Made by a program: the position numbers and the translations under genes
Notes under the pieces: generated by a model
What the model was told of the DNA's origin: nothing
The model's input: the letters and a program-made list of their open reading frames with translations, nothing else
The model's database searches: none
From: Hydnum rufescens UP504
Taxonomy: Eukaryota > Basidiomycota > Agaricomycetes > Cantharellales > Hydnaceae
Assembly (NCBI GenBank): GCA_014904985.1
Contig: MU128978.1
Coordinates: 152,784 to 216,783 of the forward strand
DNA: 64,000 nucleotides
Direction: 5' to 3'
Shown here: piece after piece, positions 35,916 through 49,200 of the stretch
How positions within the stretch are numbered: position 1 is the first letter of the stretch
Layout of the letters: the number at the start of each line of letters is the position of its first letter

Positions 35916-38900
35916 TTATGTCAGTGGTAGCGGTGGGGGAGGCGGTTCTGGAACGCTAGTCGGTGGTTCCCTAGCCACAGGAGTAGTGATGGCATCTTCC
36001 TTCTTTGTCACGGCTGTCGTTGTCCCCGTCTTATTCGTTTTCATCCTGCTCAACGCCGAGATACGCTTTTTCTCCCTCTCTTTCTCATGCCCACGCCCGT
36101 GCCCATGCCCAAATAAAATGCCGTTGCTAATGAAGGGCTTGCCCAAGGTCAGGCCTATGCCATTTGTCGTGAGCCAGCTGCCCTCCTTGACGGTGGGCTC
36201 GACTGGGACCTCCGGGCTGCCCTCTACGTCGTTGTCTGCTGAGTCGATGGCATCGGGACCAGTCGTGGTGGCGGTCGGTTCTGCCACTCTATCCTGTGAC
36301 GCCAGCATCCATGGTTCTTGTCCTGGAGCAACGTCGTTCTCGTTCCCTCGGTCGATCGTCACTATCTCTTCAGACGCTGGTACTCCTGGGTCTTGGGCAC
36401 CGACAACACTTCCCAGTCCCTCTGTCTCGTCGTCGTCTACAGCAGGTTCGGGAGCATCGGCCAGGGCAATCGGAGCGGATGCCACATTTGCGTTCGCAAT
36501 TGTGCTGGATCTGCGGGATAACCACAGGCCCGCTATGGGGGAAAAGAAGGCTTTCCGCGGAGTTGGGGGTAGTGCGTGGACTGGCAGCGTGGGCGTGGTG
36601 GGGTTTGAGGGCTTTGGTGAGTGTGAGGACGCGTCACCATTGTGGAGGGTTGCGGTCTTGTTGGATTTGGGCGAGCCGAAAGAATCAAGGGTTGAAAGCG
36701 AGGCATCGATTCCCGAATATCGTCTATGGCGTGGCACAATTTCGGCGTGTCATAGAGAAAGCGTCAGGATATAAACACCTTATTTGTACGATTGGATGGA
36801 CTTACATCGGTTCTTCCTCATCTGCGTCATTCGTCAAGGTAAGGAGGAGATTCTTGAGATTGGGTAATGTATGCCTCATATCCAGCGCTTGAAGGTTTCG
36901 TTCTGTCATAAGCTATGCAAGTGAACACCTGATTAACGTCAGGAGAAAGGGAACGGCGTCATGTCCCGTGCGTACCATCTCAATATCTTTGTTGAGTAGA
37001 AAGACAGCGTATTCGAACCGGTACGTATCAACACCTTTGGAGTAGAGCGGAAATCTAACATCCAGATACGGAACTAATCAGCAATGCATCCTTCCGTAAG
37101 TCGGATGAGAATATGCTAACATCCGAGGCCCATGCATTGTCGAGATGGGATCGCGGATTAGACTCCGGCTCCCAGCATAGGTAATCGGATAAGAAATGAG
37201 ATAGCCCATGTACACTGCCAACAACTGTACGACGTGTGCAATGTATCCAAGCGCAGTGGCGATCGATTCTTCGTTGATGTTTGACCGCTGAGGATCGCTG
37301 AGGGGGGGTGCTGGATCAGAAAGATTAATAGGAATAGGAAGAGGTACGTCTAGGATAGAGAAAAGAAGGTCGGCCGAAGAAATAGGGTCAAGTGGGAATA
37401 TCCTGTCGAGCGACCGGACAAGCACTCCGCGACGAGCCTGCAAGTCCACCTGTATAGTGCTCAATCGGGTACTAGATACCATTGTTAGTGATATTTTGAT
37501 GAAGATTTCGCGAAACATTTACCGTTTCTCTGCGCAGAGGTCCTCGCAGACTTGAACTGCATTGACGTCTTCCACATGAATTTGGCGAGCCGCTTGTAGT
37601 CCTGACTTGCGTTCGTTCAAACTCTTCTTTCGCAGCTCAACGGTACGCCGAACTAAGAGCGTGTTCAGTGTGGGGAATATGGGTCGAGAATGGATGCAAG
37701 TTACCTTCCTCCCGCCGTTCACGGATGATATTCGTCTGATCGCGGATATCTTCTATTCTGTCCTGCAATTCCTCGCATTGCCGTGTCTATGAAAATAATA
37801 GTAATGAGAACACACTCAACCCGACCGACGGCAGCTGCCCCGCATGAACGAACCTTTCCAAGAGGCCCATCTATGGCTACGAGATAATCAACGGAAGTCA
37901 TCACCCCCTGTAGGGATTCTAAAGCATCTGCAAGCGTTTTCTGCAATGAAAGGAGCCTAGGTGATGGCGAAGATACGAATGAGATAGCATCATCCTTCTA
38001 TTTTGAAGCGACTACCCACTCACCTTGAGGTATTCTCCCACGAGCCCCCAGACTTCGTCTTCGTTCCCCCCACAGCCCTACGTTGAGATTGAGATGTCGG
38101 TGTCCCGGCCTTAAGAACCTCTGGTTCTCCGTCGGAAACATACTGTTGGGAAGATGGAGGACGTGCATCCATCTGGTCTGGCTGTGGAATATAATACAAA
38201 GACTTTGTAGTGTTGAGGCCAAAAACCAATGTGTTAGGGGTAGTTCTTCAGAGATAGAAAGAAACTGGAGCCACAAAGTGAATCAGGGATTACAACGACA
38301 ACAGCCACATGATACCAACGCACATCTGGAGCCAAAGGCTGCAATTGGCTGAAATCGACGTCCCAAACAACAAGCTTCTGCCAGGACGGACAAGGAAAGG
38401 CGTCCTCTCGTTCTTTGCCTTTAGCACCATGGAGGAGCGATCGTTGTACCTGGCCCCATAAGGCAGCACGAATTTTGGTTGTACGCAAGTCTGTGTCCTG
38501 GGCAAAGTCGGTCTGGTCCAAGGTCGTCCAACCAGGATTAGTCGACGGTCGGTGGTGAGAAGATGTGAAGAACGGGACATCTTGATTGTCTGGGGATAGA
38601 CTGTCCGTTATGGAAGGCGATGGCGATGAAGTTGAGGGGAATCGAAGAAAAGTGGATGCAGCGGATTGGGATTCAGATATTGGGCCATGAATCGAGATGG
38701 AATGTGACCGGTCAGGAGGTCGAGTCCTGCGGAGTGAAGCCTTGCTAACGATACGAGGGGGTGACATGGATGAAGACCCTCGAGTGACCGTCTCACGTGG
38801 GGAAGGCCTCGCGGTATCAAGAGACTTTCGCGACTGGAACCGATCAGGCTTGGAAACCCGGCGAGTGTCTTTCACGTTAGATAACGGAAGTATAGAGAGT

Positions 38901-39467
38901 GTTATGAATGTCTCCACTAAACGAGATGATATAATCTCTTCGAGAATTCGTTGGGAAGGTGTAGTTACCAGAGCAGAAGACCCTGAATATGATTCCAAAA
39001 ACGACGTGGCATTTGGGGAGGACCGCATTCTTACACTCGAGACAGATGAAGGCGGTCGACCTTGAAGCGAGGGGCGATGTCGGATGGATACATGCGACCG
39101 AGTCGTGAGGTCATTCTCTATAAACTCCGAGTAGGCGTCTTCCGACTTCTGGCTGTTAAGTGATCCAACGGACGCCGTAGATATACGCCTGGCGCGTTTT
39201 CGAGGAAGGCCGATACTAATATCGTCGTTAGCATGACCATCGTGTCGTTGAAGATGGGTAGGAGTGGATAGTGAGGATACGCGGTCTCGCCTGGGAAATG
39301 GCGTAAAGTTCCTAACGTATATTCCGGAAAGATGACGGAGAGAATGCTATACAGATAACGGGCTTAGTTTGAGGTCTAAAGTGTGCACACACTCGAGCCA
39401 ATCTTGCTTCGCGTACATGTTCACGGTGGGAACCCCGATAAGATCCCTCAGACTTGCTATTCTCCAT
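35916..39467 (-). CDS. UVRAG/Vps38-like subunit of the PI3-kinase complex
   Basis: Probable Vps38/UVRAG-type subunit (Atg14/UVRAG domain) of the Vps34 complex in endosome and autophagy traffic. From ATG 39467 the second exon carries RHLSGIYVRNFTPFP, a hallmark of fungal UVRAG proteins, then a Ser-rich region and a C2-like segment (WQKLVVWDVDFSQL, NTLVFGL). A coiled coil follows around 37950-37570 (ELQDRIEDIRDQ). The conserved C-terminal domain around 37500-37100 has IFPLDPIS and ALGYIAHVVQLLAVYMG, then SRSLIRDPIS. The last exon (from about 36737) is a disordered acidic, Pro-ended tail finishing at TAA 35916. The opposite strand has a 262-codon open frame over this tail, which is a shadow. Exact exon borders at 36740-37080 were not fully resolved. 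I saw no clear indel. Confidence 0.82.
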
Positions 39468-39607
39468 GGAGGGTTTAGTTCTAATGGCTGTCCTTTCTGA
39501 GCGCGTTACACGGCTCAGAGCGTTGCAGCGACCATACTACTGGTAGAAGACCGGAAAGTGACCTAGGTAATGTGGCGTCGGAACCCGCCGAATGCGAATT
39601 CCCAAAC

Positions 39608-41774
39608 ATGTCCAACGAGGTCAAAGTCAAAAAACATAAGAAGTCGAAAAGCATCGTCGACGGCAATCCTCTGAACCCTATAGATCCCATCGCCCGGTCG
39701 ATAGGCGAGAAATCATCAACGAACGATAAACGAAAACGGCGTATCGAGGACGCTGAACCCTTAGAATCTGCTGAAGCTCCCAAAGAGAAGAAGAAGAAAC
39801 GAAAGAAGGATGCGGTGCCAGATGGCGAGGCTCCCGTCCAACCAGAGCCAGCGAGTGGAGCCCTGGAGGACCCCACCAAGAAAAAGTCTAAGAAAGATAA
39901 GAGGAGTCCCCCAAGTTCGTCAGGTGTAAGCAGGCTACATGACTGTGTAGATACAGAGTTGATTCATCGATTTTAATGTGCAGCCCATTTCCACAACGAC
40001 AAAGAAAATTACTGAAGTCGAGGCTCGCGCATATCTCGAAAAGAATGGAATATCTATCGATGCACCCACTGAGCCTGTCACGCCCATCACCGCGTTTGAC
40101 CAACTTCCAATATCTTCAGCCCTCCGGGGGGCTCTGAAAGGTTTTGAACAACCTACTCCAATTCAAGCATGTGCTTGGCCTGCGTTATTGTGTGGCCATG
40201 ATGTCGTTGGGATTGCTGAGACTGGGAGGCGAGTGTTTCTCCTGAAGAATCGAAGGTCTCTTACCAATAAACGCGCGATCAAATCTATAGCGGCAAAACT
40301 CTGGCCTTTGGCTTGCCAGCACTAGCGTATCTGACCTCAGAGAAAGGGAAGAATGCTAGCAAAGCCTTCAAGGGCAAAGGCGGGAATATCACTGTCTTGG
40401 TCGTTGCCCCCACTCGAGAATTAGCCATACAGACACATGAGACACTCGAATCTATTGGTGCTCCCTTTGGAATCAAAAGCGTCTGTGTGTACGGTGGCGT
40501 GGATAAAGGTCCACAAAAAAAGTTACTGGCAACGCCAAGTCTGCGCATTGTCGTGGGCACTCCCGGGCGGTTACTAGATCTTGCAAACGAGGGTGCTTGC
40601 GATCTCAGTGGGTAAGGAGAATTCCTGTGCTGGCGCCTCAATTTGTGACTTGGACTTGACACGCATCACTTAGTGTATCCTATCTCGTTTTGGACGAGGC
40701 GGATCGTATGTTGGATAAGGGGTTCGAAAATGATATCCGAAACATTATTTCTCAAACTGCTGATATGTCACAACGGCAGACCCTCATGTGTGCGTTTATT
40801 CTGTTGACATCGATATGGAGTTTTCTGAAATCCATTTTGTCAAAGTTAGTGCCACATGGCCGGAGTCTGTGCGGAGGCTCGCTAGCACGTTCCAGAAGAC
40901 CCCTGTACGCATCACCGTTGGTCGAGATGAGCTGACGGCCAATTCTCGAGTGGTGCAGTGTACGTGAATTTCAGATGAGGATCCCATCTGCCCTCTAACG
41001 AAGCATCGCGAACAGCGGTAGAAGTATTCGATGATCCTCGTTCAAAAGAGTGCGCCATCCCATCCCCTTGGCAGGGGTTCCCACTGATCTCTGATCTTGG
41101 TGCTTCTTCTCGATAGTAAACGCCTACATCAGCTCCTCAAATCTCTCAACCATCCAATTGACAAGAAGTTGGGTGAAGGGTCTAGAATACTGGTCTTCGT
41201 GTTGTACAAAAAGGAGGCGGATCGCGTTCTTGACACCCTCAAATATATCGGGTACACAGCTGGAGCCATACACGGAGATCTCGGACAGGCGCAACGTATG
41301 AAGGCTCTAGAGGAATTCAAGACCGGCAAGACTGGATTGCTCGTCGCCACCGATGTGGCCGCCCGCGGACTGGATATCCCGAACGTCGCCGCTGTCATCA
41401 ATTACAGTTTCCCACTGACGATTGAGGGTGCGTGGCTGTCACTTTATAGTTTGATGGAGACGTTACATGATATCTGATGGCGATATTATATGTACTTCAT
41501 TCCTCCTACTTTTGTAGACTATATCCATCGCATCGGACGAACGGGACGCGGGGGTAAAAAGTGGGAAGAGTTTCACATTCTTTACTGGCTGAGAAAACAC
41601 GAGCGAGCGTTGGCAGGGGAACTCGCTCGTGTGCTTCGGGATGGGGGATTTGATTCGAGCCCGCTGCAAAAGTTTCCGATGACTCTGAAAAAGAAGGAAC
41701 ACTCGGCCTATGGAGCCTTCTTCAGGGATGATATCGCAATTCCCGACAAGCCGACCAAAATAAAGTTCAATTAA
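39608..41774 (+). CDS. DBP3: DEAD-box RNA helicase DBP3
   Basis: Nucleolar ATP-dependent RNA helicase for 60S ribosome assembly (pre-rRNA processing). ATG 39608 starts a Lys-rich leader (KKKKRKK), then the Q motif FEQPTPIQ, motif I ETGSGKT (split by a GC-donor intron), PTRELA, TPGR, DEAD (about 40696), SAT (joined over an intron), [10 protein letters not shown] and [10 protein letters not shown]. The C-terminus [12 protein letters not shown] and the end KIKF fit DBP3 specifically. Stop TAA 41774. Between GRGG and HERALAGEL (41536-41600) about 15 residues do not fit the family, but another frame does; three one-base insertions that cancel out would explain this. It is divergent from the UVRAG-like gene (140 bp between starts). 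Confidence 0.9.
40229..40290 (+). other. GC-AG intron splitting the DBP3 Walker A motif
   Basis: The exon before ends ETG plus AG and the next starts C-GGC-AAA-ACT; only a donor gcgagt at 40229 with acceptor ctatag at 40290 restores ETGSGKT. Length is 62 nt. This is the second GC-donor intron found in an ATPase P-loop or Walker B context in this window. Confidence 0.75.
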
Positions 41775-42091
41775 TTGTAACGTGGAGAAAGCGTTACTTT
41801 TACTTAGCTATTAGAGTAGATCAGTTCGATGTAAACTCTAGACTACACTATCCAGATGCTAACGGGACCACTTGCCTGACGTACACAGTAATAGCCTTAC
41901 TTCATCTCCCCTCCCTCTTTCTCTCTAAGTACATAATGTAATCGAGAATCGTTTTCGAAATAAACGCGTCTGCCTCGCTTCAGTCTGCGCGAACTCGGAC
42001 GCTAACATAGTCGTCGTCACCATTCTGATATCACCACTCCTTATCTTCGCTCTCCCGGAAGTGGACGAACCCACATCATGCTCGCCTGCTC
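41775..42091. other. Convergent 3' region
   Basis: A/T-rich sequence between the ends of DBP3 and the prenyltransferase-alpha-repeat gene. No coding or RNA feature was seen. Confidence 0.4.
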
Positions 42092-43242
42092 TCACCGTCT
42101 CTCACCGCCATTATCATCTTCCTCGCGTCCAGGAAGCCACGCGTACATGTTATGCGCCAACTTTGCTCGCTCAGGATCGTCTGCTTCCTTGCTCTCAGGC
42201 GAGGAACGTAAACACTTGGCGGAGGCACATCCATATCGCTTCATGAGAGGGGTATGTTCGGAGGAGAGACAATACATGTGACATCGCAGGTGGCTCGTCA
42301 GTAGCGTCGAAGCAGGACCCCTCATGCTCTTGATCAGCACATCCAATTGGCGCTGCGGGAGGAGAAGGGGAGAGAGGAAGAGCGAGTTGTAAATGCGCAC
42401 GGATCACTTGTGCCAGGTATTGCATGGAAGTGGAGTCTGAGATGTGAGAATCCGTCCAGCGTTTCATTCTTGTGTATTCGTCTTGGATGAAAACGCGCCA
42501 TTGGTTTTGTTGGCGCTTGGGATTAGGATTGACAGAGCCGACGTCGAGACTTTCGGAATCAACAGCGGTGTCATCATTGACACTAGTTTCAGCAGCGGCG
42601 GCGAAGATGGCGCGCTGGAGACACATAAACCGGTGGTTCCATGCATAATAATTTCGTGGGTAGGCAGCCGCTGCGCGCTCCGTGAGTGATATTTCGACTA
42701 CCAATGCCTGGTGTGGGATGGGTAACATGGGAAATATCTCGATGTCAGAAATGCGAGAAGGGCCGGTGGTGAGTGGATAGATCCTGCGGAGGAGCCAAAG
42801 CCGATGATGCCAAAGAAGGGATGATTTACTGTTCCTTGGCACGGATAGAAGGGTGGCTGTGAGCGACAATTCGAAGGATTCGGACAGGACGCCACGCAGT
42901 ACGAGTTTCTTCCTTCGATTAAGGGCAGTGTTATGGTCAGGATTTGCCAGAAGAATGATGCTGGAAGCATCCACAATATCGACATCATCCTTGGCTGAAG
43001 ACAAGGAAGAGATCCCAGGAGATATGCAGCGTAGAGTGCTTTTGAGGGAACCGCTAAGTGTTGGTCGACAAGGATGAATGGATGATTTGGATTAGATCCA
43101 GATTCCACGGGCCAGAGACTGGACCCATCTCCAGGAACGATCTCTATTCCTACACTATATCAAGGGGGATCTGGGAGAATGAAAGCCACAGTGCAGAAGC
43201 GACAAAAACCTACGGCAGGGTCCGAAGCAATTCGGCTAGCAT
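42092..43242 (-). CDS. Protein prenyltransferase alpha-subunit repeat protein (PTAR1-like)
   Basis: Helical repeat protein of the prenyltransferase alpha-subunit type, closest in layout to PTAR1, an orphan alpha subunit linked to Rab geranylgeranylation. The likely start is 43242 (MLAELLRTLP), with an intron at about 43150-43213. Repeat motifs are ALNRRKKLVL, SSLLWHHRLWLLRRIYP and YPRNYYAWNHR, each with the W/N-x-R core, then YPSHEAIWMCLR. One-base shifts are needed near 43015 and near 42210; after the second, a frame with ERAKLAHNMYAWL continues to TGA 42092. If that break is real, the protein ends at 42195 instead. It is head to head with TOP2, 56 bp apart. Confidence 0.75.
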
Positions 43243-43298
43243 CGTCAATTTGTTTATTTACGCCTGTTGTCACCCAGTAACCTTGTTCACGAACCACC
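43243..43298. promoter_or_regulatory. 56-bp divergent promoter between PTAR1-like gene and TOP2
   Basis: The opposing start codons leave 56 bp between them. The upstream codons of each gene are well supported (TOP2 [16 protein letters not shown]1-like MLAELLRTLP). A shared bidirectional promoter, or transcripts starting inside the partner gene, is implied. Confidence 0.5.
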
Positions 43299-46200
43299 AT
43301 GGCCTCGGACTCTGAGGAGAACTTCGATCTTGACGCGATGAGTCATGCAAGCGGTGATTCAGATTCAGACTCTGATGGATACGCACCCAAACCCAAAGTA
43401 TGACTCCCATTGGTCTTCCTGGTCGTCTCTGATTTATGCCACTAGGTTGCCAAAGCGAAGGCCGTGGCGTCCACAAAGCCGAAGGCAACCAAGTCAACAG
43501 TCAAGTCTACCACTACGGGGGGATCCAAGAAGAAGCCTCTAGAACCGTTAGAGAACAAGGATCTAGAGTCCGATGGTATCGCGGAACCGGACGATGATGA
43601 AAGCGGGGATGAGTCGGACGCGGGTCCATCGAAGCCGAGACCGAAAAAAAATCTTGGTCCTGGAAGGAATGAAGGGAAAGACGCGTCAGACATTTATCAG
43701 AAAGTGAGGAAGCTAGCTCCGTTACCCTCCTAGCTCGATTGACTTCTCGGCGTCCAGCTCTCTCAAGTAGAACACATTCTCCAACGACCCGATTCTTACG
43801 TCGGTAGTGTTGAAAGCGTGACGCAGGACATGTGGGTATTTAACTCGGAAACTAAGAGGTTGCAGTTCAAGTGCGTACACAATGCCTTGGATAGCTCCCG
43901 CATATTTTTGACACAGTGTTTGACTCATCGCATTCAGGAACATCACGTACGTACCTGCCTTTTTCAAGATATTCGACGAAATTCTCGTTAATGCCGCGGA
44001 CAACAAGGTGCCGCAATCTCTTCATGGCACATCAGCCAAAGTTGACGTTTTCTCATAGATTAACGACCCCAATATGAACATCGTTAAAGTTACGATCGAT
44101 GTCGAAAAGAGCGAGATATCTGTTTACAACAACGGCAAAGGCATTCCTATAGAGATGCATAAGAAGGAAAAGATATATATCCCCTCCATGATATTCGGCC
44201 AATTGCTTACATCCTCCAACTACGACGACAACGAAAAGAAACTCACAGGGGGGCGGAATGGCTATGGCGCCAAGCTCACCAACATCTACTCGAAAGAATT
44301 CACGGTCGAGACGGCAGACAAGGGCTCCAGCCAGAAGTTCAAGCAGACGTGGTCTAATAATATGAGCAAGGACGGTGCTCCGAAGATCACTACGAATTCA
44401 AAAGGGGAAGAATTCACAAAGGTTACGTTCAAACCCGATCTCGAGCGCTTCGGCATGCAGTCCATAGATTCAGAAACCGAGTCTCTCCTGATGAAGCGCG
44501 TGTACGATCTTGCTGGCACGGTAGATGGCGTGACAGTCTCTCTCAATGGAGAGAGGATCAAGGTCAAGGGCTTCAAGGCTTATGTCGACATGTATCTCAC
44601 TGCAGCTACCGAAGCTTCAGTCGAGGCGTCTGGTGGGGCTGCTGTCGTAAAGCCCACCATCATCTATGAACAACTTGACGACCGCTGGGAATATGCTTTT
44701 GCCATCTCGGAATCTAGCACATTCCAACACGTCTCGTTCGCCAATTCGATTTCGACGACCAAAGGTGGGACGCATGTAAATCTCATCGCCGACCAGATCT
44801 GCAAAAAGTTGCTTGTGAGCATCGAGAAGAAGAACAAGGCGGTTAAAATCAAGAACGCACAGATCAAGAACCACATGTGGATTTTCGTCAATGCATTAAT
44901 CGAGAATCCAACTTTCGACAGTCAAACCAAGGAGCAGCTTACTTTGACTGCTACCAAGTTCGGCAGCAAACCTGCTGTCTCTGAGGAGTTCATTAAGAAG
45001 GGTGTGCACGATTCATTCACGAAGCGAGATCATACTTATTAACGTTATGGGACCCGTATCAGTTATGAAGTCCGATATCGTCGATCGCGTCCTCAACTGG
45101 GCGAAATTCAAGTCCGATCAGCTGATAGCCAAGACTGATCGGACAAAACGAACACGGTGTGTAGAATCTTGTGCATCATCGCTGAACCGCATGCCGCATG
45201 CCTGACGTGCGATCGGTTGCCTCAGGCTCACAGGCCTGGCAAAGCTTTCGGACGCCAACAATGCGGGAACGAAACACGCGAAGGATTGCACCCTTATCCT
45301 AACCGAGGGAGATTCTGCGAGAGGGCTCGCTGAATCAGGTCTTGGAGTTGTTGGAAGAGATAACTTCGGTGTCTTCCCGCTTCGAGGAAAACTCCTCAAC
45401 GTGCGCGAAGCTACGCATGATCAAATAATGAAGAATACGGAAATCCAGAATATCAAGAAGATCATGGGCCTACAACACAACAAGGAGTACAAGGACAGGT
45501 CATCCTTGCGCTACGGGAGTCTCATGATCATGACGGATCAGGTCAGTGGGCGATGGATGGCTGGACGTTAGCGCCAGTACCTTATTCCAATTAATCTATG
45601 GCTTTTCGTGTTTTAGGATCACGACGGGTCGCATATCAAAGGCCTGTTGATCAACTTCCTAGATCATTTCTATCCATCTCTCTTGAAACTTCCCAGCTTC
45701 CTTGTCGAGTTTGTCACACCAATTGTGCGAGTACGTCCACCCATTGCTTAGTCATCTATCTCTACTGCATTAATACTTTCCTGCCCCGATTTCTAGGTCA
45801 GAAAAGACAATCAGAAGAAGGATTTCTTCACGATACCTGAATATCTCGAGTGGAATGAGACTTACAACAAGGATCGCAAGTGGGACCCTAAATACTACAA
45901 GGTAAGGACTTGTATCCTTTGCTTCTCACTCGAGCATGGCCTCATTCTGGAGAAAAATTAAGGGGTTGGGAACCAGTACGAATGAGGAGGCAAAGGAATA
46001 CTTCGGGGATATAAGCACCCATTTGATTCCCTTCGCGACCATGAAAGACGAGGATCGACCATTGATTGATATGGCGTTCAGTAAGAAGAGGGCCGACGAG
46101 CGAAAGGAGTGGTTGCGCAAATTCGAAGTGCGATCCCGTCTTGTCCCCCTCTATTCTTTCCTACAATTGACTTTTTTTATATGTCTAGCCTGGCACATTT

Positions 46201-49200
46201 ATTGATCATACTCTGGATGAAATAACCTATAATGACTTTATTAATCGCGAACTCATTCTCTTCTCGATGGCTGACAACATTCGTTCCATTCCTTCTGTGG
46301 TTGATGGTCTGAAACCTGGCCAACGCAAAATCCTCTTCGGTTGCTTCAAGCGCAAGTTGAAGGGTGAGATCAAGGTGAGTTAATCCATCACTTTGCCGGG
46401 GGACAGAACCCAGTCTGACGCACCGTTCAGGTGGCCCAGCTCGTTGGATACATCTCGGAGAAGACCGCGTATCATCACGGCGAACAGTCTCTGACGTCCT
46501 CGATTATCGCCCTTGCACAAGATTTTGTGGGTTCTAACAATGTAAACCTTCTCTCCCCTGATGGACAGTATGGTACCAGATTCAATGTGCGTCCGATGGA
46601 TATACTTTCTATTATAACACTGGCATTTGACATTCCTATATCATCATCTCATTAGGGTGGTAAAGACGCGGCCTCGGCTCGTTATATTTTCACTCATCTC
46701 CCGCAAATCACCCGCTCTATCTTCCATCCTCATGATGACCCAATTCTCAATTACCTGGTTGACGAAGGCGAGTCGGTTGAACCGGAATGGTATGTGCCAG
46801 TGCTTCCTACCGTCCTGGTGAATGGCTCGGATGGTATTGGTACTGGTGGGTCCGATGGCTTTCCTCTTGCGGATCTTTGTCCTGGACGTATCCATTTTTT
46901 TGTCAGGCTGGAGTACGGCGATCCCTAGCTACAACCCGGCCGACATCGTCGCGAACATCCGCCGTATCATGCGTGAAGAACCCCAGATCCCAATGGTTCC
47001 ATGGTACCGGGGCTTCAAGGTATATCATTGCCTAGGTCTCCCCGATTGACCCACCCTGATGTGCGAGTTCCAAGGGAACTATCGAGAAAGCTCCTGGGGA
47101 CAAGGAAAAATTTATCATCACCGGTACTATTCGCCAGATTGATGATACCTCTGTTGAGATTACCGAACTGCCTATCCGAAAATGGACGGAGCAATACAAG
47201 GAATTCCTTGAATCATGTATGATTGGTGGTGCTGCGCCAGAAAAGGACAAAGATAAGGAGAAGCCTGCAAAAGCTGCGAAGGTCCCAGAACGGTTCCTTC
47301 AGGTAGATCTCACAGCTACGCTTCATTGCTCCACGCTTGCTTAATAGGTTTCTGTTGGCGGACAGGACTATAAAGAACACCATGCTGGGCGTCACATCCA
47401 CTTTATCGTGTCTATGTCCCAGGAACAGATGAAAAATTCGGTCAAGGAGGGCCTGATCTCCCGTTTTAAGCTCAGCACTACCATGACTACTTCTAACATG
47501 ATGTGCTTCGATCCGGACGGTACAATCAAGAAATATAACACCCCAGAAGAGATCTTGGAGGAGTTTTACGCAGTTCGCCTCCAGTACTATCAGAAGCGTA
47601 AGGTAATTTATAATTTATTTTTCTCTCCTTGATCTTAGGCCATTCCACTTATCGAATACTCTACAGGCACACATGGTCAAGGAACTCGAAAATCAAGTGG
47701 ACCGATTGAACAATCAGGCACGTTTCGTTCAAATGATCATCGAGAAGAAACTCGTCGTATCTGGACGCAAAAAGGCCGACATCGTAATTGAACTTCGTGA
47801 CAAGAATTTCCGCCCGTTCCCCAAGATCCTCAAAGCTAAGGAATCTGGCGAAAATGAGGAAGCCGAAGAAGACGATGCGACAACCGGCGCAAACAGTGAC
47901 TTCGACTACCTTCTTGGTATGGCTATTTGGAGTCTGACTCGCGAAAAGGTATGACAATGTGACCTCCACCTGCCCCTGAGCTGTTTATATTACGCGTCTT
48001 GTTTAGGTCGAGAAACTTCTCAATGGATGCAAGGCCAAAGAGGACGAGCTTGAAACGTTCGTGAAGCTTACACCAACGCAGTTGTGGGACACCGATCTTG
48101 ATGCCTTTCTGGCGAACTGGGAGGTACGTGACTGGGCAGACGGGACTTACTGATATATCACAGCTCACTTGTCACTTGGGTAACATTGTAGAAAGTTCTC
48201 GAGAGTGATGATGCCCTCGAGCGTAAGGCAGGCGGGACGACGAAGGGCAAGAAGCAAGCTACACTTAAGACTCGCAAGTCTATCGGGAAAGGCAAGAAGC
48301 GCCCGAAGTCTGACGATGACTCGGATTACGGAGGCGGCAAAGCTTCGAAACCGGCTGCCGTGTCGAAACCTAGGCCGAAAGCCCAACTGAAAGCGACTGC
48401 CTACAAGGAAGAATCTGACAGCCATGATGACTTCGCTCCACCGAAGGCTAAAAGCGAAGGCGGCCCGGATTTCGCTGGTGATAAATCTTCAAAAGTCGCG
48501 TCTACCGTTGTTACATCGAAACCGAAGGCCAAACCCAAACCAAAGGCATCTGCTAAAAAGGATGATTCTGATTCTGATGTCGCCGACCTCGCTCCAAGGA
48601 TCAAAGAACACGATGGTGACTCTGAGATCGAAGGGGACAAGTCTGCGAAATCGGCGTCCGGCGCTGCCTCGAAAGGGAAGGCGAAAGCCAAGCCCAAGGC
48701 GCTTAAACATGATGATTCGGCTGGTGAGGATATCAAGGAGATTGCCCCAAAGGCCAAAGGCAAAAGCAAACAATCGGTGAAGCGGAAATCGTACGTTGAA
48801 TTATGGGGTGGAGGCTCTATTGAAGCGCTGACGCTGCTTTTAGCCCTGAGCCCGTAGAAAGTGACAGCGAGGCGGAATACGTGAAACCCGCCCCCAAGAA
48901 GATGAAACCTTCGACATCCACCTCCGCCTCCATCACTGACTTCTTCGACAACCTTCCTCCAGACCCTCTGAAACCAAAGTCGAAACCCAAGCCGGTTCCC
49001 AAAGCGCTCCCCAAAAGGAAAAAGCCGGATAGCGGGGATGATGATAATGATTCCAGTATGAACAAGGACGTCGATTCGTCTCCTCCCGTTGGCACAAAGC
49101 GACGTCCCACTCGCGCCGTGGCAACCAATAAGAAGTGGGCACTTTCTTCTGAGCCAGAAGAGGAGGTTGGGAACGATACATCAATTTTTGAAATTTCAGA

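Noticed and set aside
35986..36774. 262-codon plus-strand open frame
   Set aside because: It lies opposite the low-complexity tail of the UVRAG-like gene, has no motif and no splice logic; a shadow.
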